This document shows positions 14,153 through 21,676 of a DNA stretch of 41,335 bases, one piece after another. The stretch lies in IMG/VR virus record IMGVR_UViG_3300037459_000194, positions 1 to 41,335 of that record, one strand, 5' to 3'. Below the pieces are notes generated by a model that was not told the DNA's origin, made no database searches, and saw nothing but the letters and a program-made list of their open reading frames with translations. The stretch comes from a virus. Each line of letters opens with the position of its first letter. Positions within the stretch are counted from its first letter, which is position 1. Both the position numbers and the translations under genes were made by a program.

Positions 14153-14285
14153 CGGTTTCCCCTCCTAGTCGGGCCGCCGGCCTTGGCCCCCGCTACGCAT
14201 ACTCCTGGGTAGGTGGTGGCGTGGCGGACGGGTCGGCGGCCCGGCATCTTTTTCACCGACCGGCACACAAGGGGGACCTCAACAG

Positions 14286-14477
14286 ATGCAGAAGATCAGC
14301 CAATGCGAGTACTGCGGCGACGACCTGGGCGAGACCGTCACTCGACACGCCGGAGATCCGCCCGTGGTCTGCGGCAAGCGGGAGTGCAACAGCTGGGGGG
14401 GCGAAATGATGGAGCGAGAACGCGAGGACCGGCACGCTGAGCTGGACCGCGAGCTCGGCTGCGACGGGCGCTACTGA
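14286..14477 (+). CDS. Small zinc-ribbon protein
   Basis: A 63-residue protein with CEYCGDD (residues 7-13) and VCGKREC (28-34), a four-cysteine zinc ribbon, then a charged helix (EMMEREREDRHAELDREL). The start follows AGGGGGACC. The stop overlaps the next ATG as TGATG. It resembles the many short treble-clef proteins in phage early regions and may bind DNA or a host protein. No specific function can be given. Confidence 0.7.
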   Translation: MQKISQCEYCGDDLGETVTRHAGDPPVVCGKRECNSWGGEMMEREREDRHAELDRELGCDGRY

Positions 14478-14833
14478 TGCCCGAGCTCCCGCACGACCCG
14501 AGAGACACCTTCGCCGACCTGCTCGTTGACCGGATCAGCAGCCTGGAGCGCGCCATGGCGATGCAGGGGGCGTCGCTTGCGATCCTCTCCAAGGCCCTAG
14601 TTCGGCTCGCGGTCCTGCAGGGACGCCAGCCAGGGGGCGCTGTGGCCGTCACGGAGGTGCTCAGGGCGGTGGCACTGGAGACGGCCGCCCAGGCGAGCCG
14701 GCTCAAGGACACGAGCTACGAGGAGATCGTAGCGGACCTCTGGGCGCGGTATCGCGCTGAGGCGCCCTGTGAGGCCGCTGGATCGACGCCGGGCGATGAG
14801 AGCCCTGGGACGCCCGTCCCGCCCCGATCGTAG
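14477..14833 (+). CDS. Hypothetical 118-aa helical protein
   Basis: The last gene of the rightward operon. Residues 10-90 are almost wholly helical (FADLLVDRISSLERAMAMQGASLAIL...), and the C-terminus is Pro/Ser/Gly-rich and disordered. No motif is recognised. Its stop at 14833 and the convergent stop at 14883 leave a 49-bp space in which I see no clear terminator hairpin. Confidence 0.65.
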   Translation: MPELPHDPRDTFADLLVDRISSLERAMAMQGASLAILSKALVRLAVLQGRQPGGAVAVTEVLRAVALETAAQASRLKDTSYEEIVADLWARYRAEAPCEAAGSTPGDESPGTPVPPRS

Positions 14834-14882
14834 CAGGACGCCCAACGAGAACGGGCCTGACGACGAGCGAGGGGTTCCGGGT

Positions 14883-15263
14883 CTACAACTTGGTGCGGAT
14901 CGGCCGAACCACGATCACCCCGCTGACCTTGCCGGCGACCGGCGCCACGCTCAGATCCAGGACGAGCGCCTCACCGGCCACCGTCGTCCCCCAGATCATC
15001 CCCGCGCCCGGCGGCAGGATGAACCACCCCACCGCCTCGTTGACCTCGTGCAGGTGGACATCTTCGATTATCACTCCCCCCGCGCCGGATTGGATCTGCG
15101 CGGTGAGCTCTAGGGTGCCTGTGTTTTGCAGCGACAGGGCGACGATCTCGTAGCGCAGCTCCGGGTCCGCAGCGATCAAAGTGTTCGAGCTCTGCAACGT
15201 TGCCGAGATGGGGACGGCGCGCACGCGCCCCATGTCCTGTGTCGTTTGTCCGCCCTGAGCCAT
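14883..15263 (-). CDS. Probable small virion protein
   Basis: A 126-residue beta-rich protein (ALSLQNTGTLELTAQIQSGAGG, AGEALVLDLSVAPVAGKVSGVIVV). The alternating hydrophobic strands and Gly/Thr content resemble phage decoration or tail-tip beta-sandwich proteins. The ATG is preceded by AAGGGAGAG. It is the last gene of the leftward structural transcription unit and converges on the recombination operon. A structural role is inferred from position and composition. Confidence 0.6.
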   Translation of the reverse strand: MAQGGQTTQDMGRVRAVPISATLQSSNTLIAADPELRYEIVALSLQNTGTLELTAQIQSGAGGVIIEDVHLHEVNEAVGWFILPPGAGMIWGTTVAGEALVLDLSVAPVAGKVSGVIVVRPIRTKL

Positions 15264-15344
15264 GGTCGTTCTCTCCCTTTAGAGTCCGGCGTCCGGGTTA
15301 TAACACCCTCGCCCTTCATCCAGTCGCGGAAGGAGAGTCGAGGT

Positions 15345-15482
15345 TCACGGGGTAGCGTCCGGATATTTGCCCGCCGAGTCGCGGTAGCCCTCTCTCCAAC
15401 CTTCCCGCCAGCGCGACCAGTACAGCTTCGCAGCCATGCAGAGGCATCCTGCCGCAAACCCGATCGCTATGCCCCAGACCAT
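15345..15482 (-). CDS. Small membrane protein (45 aa)
   Basis: A 45-residue protein: an N-terminal hydrophobic helix (MVWGIAIGFAAGCLCMAAKLYW) followed by a basic, hydrophilic tail (REGWREGYRDSAGKYP). The ATG overlaps the stop of the lipoprotein gene as TGATG, so the two are coupled. A short membrane protein next to a lipoprotein is the layout of spanin or holin pairs, but no diagnostic motif is seen. The 81 bases between its stop and the next start contain only the next gene's leader. Confidence 0.6.
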   Translation of the reverse strand: MVWGIAIGFAAGCLCMAAKLYWSRWREGWREGYRDSAGKYPDATP

Positions 15483-15790
15483 CACGGACCGGAGATGCTC
15501 GGCGCCATCCCCTCAAGCTCCACGACGATCGCCCGCACTTTCAGGAACAGCAGCACCACCATCTGCGCGTACTCGGCGAACCCCGACACGAAGCCGTCGC
15601 CGTTGACGTCACCGCCTTTCATCGCCGCGCCGAACGCGACCAGGTGGCGGTCGATGTCGACGACGGGAAGCTTGAACTCGGCGACCGCAGCGATGCTGTC
15701 GAGCAGGCCATCGCCGTCGCCGTTGTCGTCTTCGCCGAGCAGGCCGCACGACGGGAGCGCGAGAGTGAGCAACATTAGGAAGCGTTTCAT
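15482..15790 (-). CDS. Putative lipoprotein with two DxNxDG calcium loops (dockerin-like)
   Basis: A 102-residue protein with a short signal sequence (MKRFLMLLTLALPSCG). Cys15 in LPSC is a plausible, slightly atypical lipobox (Pro at -2). Two acidic loops follow: DDNGDGDG at residues 21-28 and DVNGDG at 61-66. The latter sits before a helix, as in EF-hand or dockerin repeats, which bind calcium. After processing it should be a small membrane-anchored calcium-binding protein at the cell surface or in the periplasm. GGAGGGAC precedes the ATG. It could be an outer-membrane spanin-like subunit, a superinfection-exclusion lipoprotein, or a scaffold docking partner. Dockerin-like repeats are unusual in phages. 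Confidence 0.7.
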   Translation of the reverse strand: MKRFLMLLTLALPSCGLLGEDDNGDGDGLLDSIAAVAEFKLPVVDIDRHLVAFGAAMKGGDVNGDGFVSGFAEYAQMVVLLFLKVRAIVVELEGMAPSISGP

Positions 15791-15850
15791 CTTGTCCCTC
15801 CGGTTTCGCCGTAGCGGGTGAGCACATCGGGGATTGCCGCAGGCCGCCCA

Positions 15851-15859
15851 TGCTACACT
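15851..15859 (+). promoter_or_regulatory. Possible extended -10 promoter
   Basis: TGCTACACT fits the extended -10 form TGnTAnAcT and lies 27 bases before the ATG of the plus-strand gene at 15886. A TTGCCG at 15834-15839 is too close (14 bases) to be a good -35 element. It is the only visible way to transcribe the two-gene plus-strand insert within the leftward structural unit. Confidence 0.3.
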
Positions 15860-15885
15860 GCGGCGACCGAGGAGTTCGACACCCT

Positions 15886-16230
15886 ATGGCTACGAAGCCG
15901 CCAGCCCTGAAGAGGGACCTCCACGTTGTGACCGTGGCACAGATCGGTCTCCTGACCGCCGTAATGGTGTGCGGGGCAGGTTGCGCCGAGCTGGCACGGA
16001 TCCTGGTCCCCTGGATTGGCGTCCACTCCACGGCGACGCTTGGCTTCGAAGAAGCGTTGACGGTGACGGTCGACACCGGGCACAACGGACGGGCCCTGAT
16101 CGGCGCTATGATGCTTACCGAGTCAGCAAAGCGTGCGATCCGAGCCCTCCGCCAGCGCGAGCTGGCTGACGACGAGCTGGCGGAAATGATCGCGCCGCTT
16201 ATGTCGCAGATCCGAGAAGAGCTGAAGTGA
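15886..16230 (+). CDS. Hypothetical protein with one membrane segment
   Basis: A 114-residue protein. Residues about 13-34 are hydrophobic (VVTVAQIGLLTAVMVCGAGC). A beta-rich middle follows, then a charged helical C-terminus (AKRAIRALRQRELADDELAEMI). The ATG at 15886 is preferred to one 12 codons upstream because GAGGAG precedes it. It is one of two genes reversed relative to the structural operon. An exported or inner-membrane location is likely; the function is unknown. Confidence 0.65.
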   Translation: MATKPPALKRDLHVVTVAQIGLLTAVMVCGAGCAELARILVPWIGVHSTATLGFEEALTVTVDTGHNGRALIGAMMLTESAKRAIRALRQRELADDELAEMIAPLMSQIREELK

Positions 16231-16502
16231 GCACGCTAGGCGCATCGCCCAATCCGGTGGACATGGGCTGCCTGCTGAATATCACGGTCTCCGGGGGCGA
16301 GCCCAACGCAACGGTGACCGTGACATTGGACAACGGCATCCCGCCGGGAGACCCGTTGAGCATTCAGGAGTCGTTCCCTGTCGTGTTGGACGCGAACGGG
16401 GACGGCCAGAAAGATTGGGTCGTCCCCTCTTCAGGTTGGGGCCAGGCCAAGATCAACACGCCAGGCGCCCAGGAGATCGGAGTCGTCATCCGGACGGTCT
16501 GA
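16227..16502 (+). CDS. Small Ig-like protein with DxNxDG loop
   Basis: A 91-residue beta-rich protein that looks like a single Ig-like domain (SPNPVDMGCLLNITVSGG, ATVTVTLDNG), with a calcium-loop-like DANGDGQKD at residues 55-63. The GTG start overlaps the previous stop as GTGA, so the two plus-strand genes are coupled. There is no signal peptide. It may be a surface-exposed or adhesion module; no family is named with confidence. Confidence 0.65.
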   Translation: MSTLGASPNPVDMGCLLNITVSGGEPNATVTVTLDNGIPPGDPLSIQESFPVVLDANGDGQKDWVVPSSGWGQAKINTPGAQEIGVVIRTV

Positions 16503-16512
16503 CGATGGGGGG

Positions 16513-17007
16513 TCAGAGCGTGATCACGCGCCCCGAGATCCGGATGAACGCCGGCAGGCTGCCAGTCATGGGACCGGGATCGAACTCAAGCGAGAGCGCC
16601 TTGTTGGGCATCAGGACGATCGGAGGTGTGAAGCGCATGTGCCCGTGTCCACGCCCGAAGATCGCGCTCCATTGGTCGCACCAGATGACCTCTGTGCCCT
16701 GCTTGATCCGCACCAGCCCAGCCCCGTTGCTCGGGGTGACGAACACTTGCTCGATGGTGACTACCTGTCCCGACTCATCTTGATCGGGCAGCGTGTTCGC
16801 ATTCAGGTCGACCATCAGAGGGAAAACCACTAGGCCGTTGGGGTAGGTCGCAGTGTGTACCCATGACCAGATGCCTCGGGGATCCTGGTGCGTGGCACTC
16901 TGCGTGACGGGAGCCCCTGCACCGAGCGGGCTGGTCGTCGAGTAGTAGTAGGTGCTTGTGGCGAAGAACGCGAGCCCGAGAAGGCTCAAGCCGATGTAGC
17001 GTATCAT
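16513..17007 (-). CDS. Exported or membrane-anchored hypothetical protein
   Basis: A 164-residue protein with an N-terminal signal anchor (MIRYIGLSLLGLAFFATSTY) and a beta-rich rest. An acidic DLNANTLPDQDESG segment at about 67-80 is a relaxed calcium-loop pattern. The start at 17007 is supported by AAGAGGAAGAG just before it; an upstream in-frame ATG seven codons earlier is less likely. It is back to back (10-base gap) with the plus-strand Ig-like gene. Unknown function, probably surface or virion associated. Confidence 0.65.
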   Translation of the reverse strand: MIRYIGLSLLGLAFFATSTYYYSTTSPLGAGAPVTQSATHQDPRGIWSWVHTATYPNGLVVFPLMVDLNANTLPDQDESGQVVTIEQVFVTPSNGAGLVRIKQGTEVIWCDQWSAIFGRGHGHMRFTPPIVLMPNKALSLEFDPGPMTGSLPAFIRISGRVITL

Positions 17008-17057
17008 TTCTCTTCCTCTTCGAGACAAGAGGGGGGCGCTACCGCTACGCGTGACCC

Positions 17058-17504
17058 TTAAAATCTAATCTCGGAACCGGCGACGGCGAGCAGCTCCGGG
17101 GCGATTGGGAAGGGAGCGTCCCGGGCCGAGCGGACCGCGGCGAGCCGGGCGAGAATCTCCCCGCCGAACGCGACGTGCTCCTGCTTTTCCAGGTCCATCT
17201 TCTGGATTGCTTCGAGCGCCAGCAGGTTGCTCACCAGTGCGCACTCCTCGGCAACCTGCGCGTGGCGGTGCTCGCGGGCGAATCGTGATTCGATCGCCTC
17301 TCGCGTATCTACGAGCAGAGCGTCGGTGCGCGCGAGCGACGCATTGCCAACCAGCATCGCGAACAGCTCGCCCTGCTCTCGTGGCTTGCCCATCATGCAG
17401 ATGGTCCATCCCTCCTGCCCAGGCCCGCGTGGGTCGATGGCTCCGGAAAGAGTCTGCATTTGGACGAACCGTCGAGCGTCGTCAAAGAAGAGAGCTACTC
17501 CCAT
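17058..17504 (-). CDS. Hypothetical tail-region protein (148 aa)
   Basis: Unrecognised. The N-terminal third is mixed (MGVALFFDDARRFVQMQTLS), and from about residue 55 it is helical and charged (LLVDTREAIESRFAREHRHAQVAEECALV...). There are no signal or membrane segments. It follows the fibre-like gene by seven bases in the structural operon, so it may be a fibre chaperone or minor virion protein. That is inference from position. Confidence 0.65.
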   Translation of the reverse strand: MGVALFFDDARRFVQMQTLSGAIDPRGPGQEGWTICMMGKPREQGELFAMLVGNASLARTDALLVDTREAIESRFAREHRHAQVAEECALVSNLLALEAIQKMDLEKQEHVAFGGEILARLAAVRSARDAPFPIAPELLAVAGSEIRF

Positions 17505-17511
17505 GCTGCTT

Positions 17512-18063
17512 TCACTCCGCGGCCGCCGGCCCGAAGGCGAGCAGCGAATAGGTCACCGAGTGCGCCTTCTCCGGCGAGATGTAGCCGCCACCAAGAGCGT
17601 GGGCGAGCACGTTGCGCGCCTTGATGAAACATCCAGTCGGCAGCTTCCCGGCCACCCACCACGAGGCGGGCATCTCCTGGTCGAGGTCGCCGCCTACCTG
17701 GAACGCGACGACGTAGCCGGACGGCCCGATGGTAGCGCCGGTGATCGCCTTGCCAAATGGTATGAATAGCCCGGTGCCCGACTCGCTGAACTGTCCGCTC
17801 ACTGCCTCGCCGTGCACGAAGGCGATGTCCTTGAGGCCACCGTCATCCTCGAGCAATCGGTCGAGCCGCGCCGACACGTCGGCCTCCAGACCCTTCGGTC
17901 CCTTAGTCGCACCGGCGTAGACCTGCGACTGGCCGCGGCCGAGCACCTCCTGCAGGTTCGTGATTGCGGAATGGATGCGATTGTGGTCGTCCTCCGAGAT
18001 CGGCATCAGGCCGTCGGTTAGAGGCATGAAGACGTCCAGCTCGAACGGGTATAGCGAGGACAC
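17512..18063 (-). CDS. Tail fibre-like protein with SLYPxELD start
   Basis: A 183-residue protein. Residues 1-42 (SLYPFELDVFMPLTDG then NRIHSAITNLQEVLG) match the helical attachment segment found at the start of many phage fibre or tip proteins: (Y/F)P..LD.F, then a helix ending in LG. The rest is beta-rich and Gly-rich, compatible with a receptor-binding or decoration domain. The 185-aa protein at 22142-22699 has the same start, so the two probably attach to a common tail component. Confidence 0.65.
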   Translation of the reverse strand: MSSLYPFELDVFMPLTDGLMPISEDDHNRIHSAITNLQEVLGRGQSQVYAGATKGPKGLEADVSARLDRLLEDDGGLKDIAFVHGEAVSGQFSESGTGLFIPFGKAITGATIGPSGYVVAFQVGGDLDQEMPASWWVAGKLPTGCFIKARNVLAHALGGGYISPEKAHSVTYSLLAFGPAAAE

Positions 18064-18696
18064 CTACCCGGTCCCCACTGGCATCGATATGAGGATGGCG
18101 TCCATAGTTACGTTTGTGCCACCCGTGGGCTGGCCCGTCCCGTCCCCTGCGACGCCTCGGTATTGCAAACTGATCGACGCGGGGCCAAGCCAGTTCGAAT
18201 CGCCCGCTACCGTCGTCGCGCCGGTGCCCATCTGTGCGTTCGTGTTGGATCCTTGGTTGACCGTTGAGAAAAACACCGGGAACGTAGAGTTCGGGGTTCG
18301 GTGTGCGACGCTGACGACCGTTGATGACAACCCCGCGAACAGGGAGTGCAGCTTCGTGACGATGAACCGGCGCAGCCCGACGAACCCCTTGTAGGTCGGC
18401 GTCTGCACGTTGAGCACGTCGAGCAGCTCAAGCAGCGAGGCCTCGCCGGCGACCCACTTCGACTTATCCTTGCCGTTGTTCGCGAGCGGACCCACCTCGG
18501 CCTCTACCGCCTCGACGATGGCGCCGATGAAGTTGAGCAGGATCGACGACAGCACGGTAGCGTCGTCCGCGAGCGTGGGCTTGACGTCGAAGCCGCCCGG
18601 ATAGCGCGGTGCGAGCAGCCCGGCGGTAGCCGCCGGCTGGACGCTGCCTGAGTGGTGCGGCGGACGCCTCCGGATCCTGTTCGGTCCGCGTGCCAT
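18064..18696 (-). CDS. Hypothetical tail-region protein (210 aa)
   Basis: A 210-residue protein. It has a basic, Pro/His-rich start (MARGPNRIRRRPPHHSG), a helical centre (ATVLSSILLNFIGAIVEAVEAEVGPL) and a Gly/Thr/Asn-rich beta C-terminus with NTNAQMGTGATTVAG, as in fibre tips. Its ATG follows directly on the TAG of the preceding gene. Probably a fibre or tip component; no family is identified. Confidence 0.6.
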   Translation of the reverse strand: MARGPNRIRRRPPHHSGSVQPAATAGLLAPRYPGGFDVKPTLADDATVLSSILLNFIGAIVEAVEAEVGPLANNGKDKSKWVAGEASLLELLDVLNVQTPTYKGFVGLRRFIVTKLHSLFAGLSSTVVSVAHRTPNSTFPVFFSTVNQGSNTNAQMGTGATTVAGDSNWLGPASISLQYRGVAGDGTGQPTGGTNVTMDAILISMPVGTG

Positions 18697-19155
18697 CTAC
18701 TCGTACCAGGCGATCCAGCAGGTGCCGTTCGTCGTCGTCCCAGGCCCACCGTCGGGCATGCGAACGGCGATGCGGTCGCCGGTGTTGATGACGAAGTCCT
18801 CCGGTCGGGGGAACCATTCCGCGTGCGACGTCTGCAGGTGCAGCTCCTCCTCGCGGAAGACGTCGGACGATGCCGGCTCCACCGTCCACGCCGCCGCGTC
18901 GTCGAGTGCCACCCCGTCGATCGCCGTCGAGATGTGTTGCGACATCTTGACCTCGGTGGCGGACGCGCCGCCGGTGCCCGCGTCCGTCTGCTTCACCAGG
19001 TGGAAGCGAACCGGCAGCTGCAAGTTGTCGATGCCCTTTGCTGACATTCCCCAACCCGCCACCATGATCGGCTTGTTGACCGCCCGCACCTGCAGCAGGG
19101 TTTCGATCGCCGATGTGAGATTGCGCTCGGGCCGCGTGACGGTCATTAGCATCAT
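18697..19155 (-). CDS. Hypothetical tail-region protein (152 aa)
   Basis: A 152-residue mixed protein. It has an N-terminal helix (AIETLLQVRAVNKPIMVAGWG), then beta strands and acidic turns, with a Trp-rich C-terminus (GTCWIAWYE). It is preceded by AGGGAGAAC. It lies between the long repeat protein and fibre-like genes. No recognised motif; a virion role is inferred from the operon. Confidence 0.6.
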   Translation of the reverse strand: MMLMTVTRPERNLTSAIETLLQVRAVNKPIMVAGWGMSAKGIDNLQLPVRFHLVKQTDAGTGGASATEVKMSQHISTAIDGVALDDAAAWTVEPASSDVFREEELHLQTSHAEWFPRPEDFVINTGDRIAVRMPDGGPGTTTNGTCWIAWYE

Positions 19156-19168
19156 TTGCGTGTTCTCC

Positions 19169-20929
19169 CTAACCTGGTCCCTGAACCGTCAGCCGCTCGG
19201 TGTAGTCGTGCCGGCGCCGCTCATAATGGACCCGTGGATGCACGCCGGCAATCTGCCGGTGTGGCAAGAAGGTCGTGGTCGCGGCGATGACGGGCTCGAA
19301 GCCGCCCATCTGCCAACCGAGACTCGGCCGCACTTTCGCCTGCAGTCGCTCGGGGTGAACGACCAGCGTGAACCCGAACAGGTCCGGGTCGAGCGGCGGG
19401 ATCACGATGATTTGATCGCCGTCGACGACCCACCCGAGGCGCGGCCGCAATCTCGCCGTCAACCGCTCCGGGTAGACGGCGAGATTGAAGCCGAAGAGGT
19501 CAGGGTCGATCGGTGGAACCGCCAGAACCTCGAAGCCGTCGACCTGCCAACCGACGCTCGGGCGTGTCCGCGGTCGCAACCGATCGGGATACGTCGACAA
19601 CCCGAAGCCGAACAGCGTCGGGTCGAACGGCGGAGCCGCGACCGGCTCGAACCCGGCAACCTGCCAGCCCAGAGACGGCCGCCGCTTTGGCGTCGGTCGC
19701 TGCGGTGGGTTCGCGAGGTCGAAGCCGAACAGGTCGCCGGCGAACTCCTCGAAGCCGTCGACGTGCCAGCCCGCAACCTGCCGCCGCCCGCGCAAGGCCT
19801 CTGGGTAGACGGCGAGCCCAAAGCCGAACAGGGTCGGATCAAACGGTGCTGGCGCCGCCAGCTGGAACCCGTCGACTTGCCAGCCGACTCGTGGCTGCGT
19901 CGGCCGCCGAAGGGACTCTGGATAGACCGTGAACGACTGCGGCGGCCCTGGATCCTCGATGTCCGAGACGATCCAACCGGCGCGCGTCGCCGGTGGGTTC
20001 GTCCGATCCTGGTAGGTCGCCAGCGTGAAACCGAACAATGTCGGATCGAACGGTGGCGGCGGGGTCGGCTCGAATCCATCGATCTGCCAACCGAGCGACG
20101 TTCGCGGCGGCCGACGCAGGGCGTCTGGGTAGACCGTGAACGCAGGCGGTGCCGGGTCGAACCCTCCGACCTGCCAACCGAGACGCGGCCGCTCCGCGGC
20201 CCTCAGACGTTCTGGGTGGGTCGTCAGCGTGAATCCGAACAGCGTCGGGTCGAACGGCGGAGGCGCCGGCGGTTGGAAACCTCCAACCTGCCAACCCTGG
20301 TAGGACCGCACCGCACCAGTCAGGCGGTCCGGGTAGTTGGCAAGCTCGAAGCCGAACTCGTCGAACGGTGACGCCAGCGAGATGGTCGCGGTCGCGTGCG
20401 TCGCCGGGTAGCTGTCGAACACAACCGGCGGAGTGTCGAACTCGACGAGCCGGAACTCGATCGAGTCAGTGTCGTTCAGGTCCGCTTCGCGGAGTTCGAT
20501 GCAGAACTCGACGGAGGCGAAGTCCTGCGCCGAGTAGGAGACGGCCCCAATGATGCCGTCGACTTGCTCCATCCCCTTGTTCGTCCCGATGAACGCGCCG
20601 GTCCCAGCGTACGTGACGCCGTGCTCCGTGGTGTCGTCTCCGTCCGTGAAGTTGCCGCTGGCAACCGAACGGGCAACGATGCTGGTCGCGTTTACGGGGA
20701 GCCAGGTGCCGCCGTTGATGCTGTACTGCAGACCAACGTTGAGGTTGTTCTTGTTAGAGACCTCTCCGTGCAAAGAGAAACGCGGTCGAACGGGGACATC
20801 GAGCCCCGCCGAAACGAACTCGTGCGCGACATCCTCAAGTTCGTGCCACGTAGCGCCGGTGGTCTCTTCCTCACCGCCGTCGTCGAGGCGCCATCGCCAA
20901 TGGTCTTCATGGAGTGTCGGATCGTCCAT
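19169..20929 (-). CDS. Tail-region protein with ten LFGF-YP-GWQVxGF repeats
   Basis: A 586-residue protein. Residues 1-170 look like a beta-sandwich domain (GLQYSINGGTW, FCIELREADLNDTDSIEFRLVEF). Residues about 187-558 consist of ten imperfect repeats of roughly 30-39 residues. The full form is P-F-D-P-(T/D)-LFGF-x-L-x-x-YP-(E/D)-RL...RP-x-LGWQV-x-GF followed by a Pro-rich linker. Two repeats (3 and 5) lack the LFGF half. The C-terminus is basic. I know of no family with this repeat. One more copy ends the head-tail protein at 31653-32108. The ATG overlaps the upstream stop as TAATG. It may be a flexible spacer, a fibre shaft, or an array of docking motifs. Confidence 0.8.
   Translation of the reverse strand: MDDPTLHEDHWRWRLDDGGEEETTGATWHELEDVAHEFVSAGLDVPVRPRFSLHGEVSNKNNLNVGLQYSINGGTWLPVNATSIVARSVASGNFTDGDDTTEHGVTYAGTGAFIGTNKGMEQVDGIIGAVSYSAQDFASVEFCIELREADLNDTDSIEFRLVEFDTPPVVFDSYPATHATATISLASPFDEFGFELANYPDRLTGAVRSYQGWQVGGFQPPAPPPFDPTLFGFTLTTHPERLRAAERPRLGWQVGGFDPAPPAFTVYPDALRRPPRTSLGWQIDGFEPTPPPPFDPTLFGFTLATYQDRTNPPATRAGWIVSDIEDPGPPQSFTVYPESLRRPTQPRVGWQVDGFQLAAPAPFDPTLFGFGLAVYPEALRGRRQVAGWHVDGFEEFAGDLFGFDLANPPQRPTPKRRPSLGWQVAGFEPVAAPPFDPTLFGFGLSTYPDRLRPRTRPSVGWQVDGFEVLAVPPIDPDLFGFNLAVYPERLTARLRPRLGWVVDGDQIIVIPPLDPDLFGFTLVVHPERLQAKVRPSLGWQMGGFEPVIAATTTFLPHRQIAGVHPRVHYERRRHDYTERLTVQGPG
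19256..20371 (-). repeat. Ten tandem coding repeats (~38 aa each)
   Basis: Segments encoding the ten modules. At DNA level copies share words such as AAGCCGAACAG and GGGTCGAACGG (plus strand), so the array expanded by duplication rather than by convergence of protein sequence. Unit length varies because the linker and the LFGF half are sometimes lost. Such arrays are prone to copy-number change by recombination. Confidence 0.8.
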
Positions 20930-21381
20930 TAGTCCGGGTTCTGCACCAGCTCGTTAGGCGACCGTGCGCTCTGCGGAGGAACGTGCTTGTCCTCCTGTGC
21001 GCGTCGCATGAACTCGTGGAAGCCGGCGGTTGTCGTGTGCTCGCCCAGCTTGACGATGCCGTACTGCCCGCACACCACGGGCACCAGGCGCGTCTCCGGC
21101 CCGGTGATCGTGACGTCGGGACCGCCACGGCACTGGTGCGCAAGCGCGTAGTATTGCTCCGCTCCGCGGAAGTTGCGCCGGCCGACGACGGGATCCTCCG
21201 ACTGGCCGACCATCACGCCGAGCGCCGGCATCTCCACCCACGAGCGCGGCAGCGAGTAGACCACCTGCTCTGTGTCGTCGGGGCCACCGCCCCGATACTC
21301 ACTGCCGTCGGCGTAGTAGAACGCGAACCGCGGAAACTTCCCCGCGTGCTCGCAGCAGCACGTCGGGCAGTGGTTCGCCAT
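20929..21381 (-). CDS. Cys-rich-start hypothetical protein (150 aa)
   Basis: A 150-residue protein beginning MANHCPTCCCEH, a tight cysteine cluster that may bind metal. It is followed by an aromatic beta-rich core (FPRFAFYYADGSEYRGGG, VVYSLPRSWVEMP) with two more cysteines (HQCRGG, VVCGQYG). The C-terminal part is helical. Its stop overlaps the start of the repeat protein. The tail-region position suggests a minor tail protein. No family is recognised. Confidence 0.65.
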   Translation of the reverse strand: MANHCPTCCCEHAGKFPRFAFYYADGSEYRGGGPDDTEQVVYSLPRSWVEMPALGVMVGQSEDPVVGRRNFRGAEQYYALAHQCRGGPDVTITGPETRLVPVVCGQYGIVKLGEHTTTAGFHEFMRRAQEDKHVPPQSARSPNELVQNPD

Positions 21382-21396
21382 CGCTCGCTCCTTCGG

Positions 21397-21675
21397 TTAC
21401 GTGTTCATTGCCGCGTTGAGCCGACCGCGTGCCTCCATGGCTTCGATCTTCTTCATCAACGGCTCGCACGACTGGCACTTCAATCGGCCGCACGTCGGGC
21501 CGTGGCACATGGCGCAGTAGCCGCGCTCCTTTCCCGATTGCGGATTGACGTGCTGGATCAGCCCGCAGTGTTTGCAGGAGAACGTGTCGCCCTCGGAGCC
21601 GCCCTCGGGGTCGGAGATGAAGAAGTGGCCGCTCGGCTTCCTCAGCGAGTATTTGCCGATGATGCCGCGGACCAC
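21397..21675 (-). CDS. Phage zinc-finger protein (92 aa)
   Basis: Residues 16-35 read SGHFFISDPEGGSEGDTFSC, then CKHCG, GYCAMCHGPTCG and CQSC, giving at least seven cysteines arranged as two zinc sites, then a short helix (EPLMKKIEAMEARGRL). Phages often carry a short protein of this type among tail or head genes. Its role is not established. It starts one base after the preceding stop. Confidence 0.75.
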   Translation of the reverse strand: MVRGIIGKYSLRKPSGHFFISDPEGGSEGDTFSCKHCGLIQHVNPQSGKERGYCAMCHGPTCGRLKCQSCEPLMKKIEAMEARGRLNAAMNT

Positions 21676-21676
21676 A

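Noticed and set aside
14149-14409. Plus-strand open frame from a GTG overlapping the resolvase stop
   Set aside because: It runs out of phase through the zinc-ribbon gene at 14286-14477, which has a better ribosome site and a real motif.
18722-20371. Long plus-strand open frame (549 aa) opposite the repeat protein
   Set aside because: It is an antisense shadow of the repeat array. The minus frame has clear repeats, an overlap-coupled start and neighbours in phase.
19256-20371. Possible CRISPR array
   Set aside because: The repeats are coding, imperfect, about 90-117 bp long, and have no unique spacers between identical repeats.
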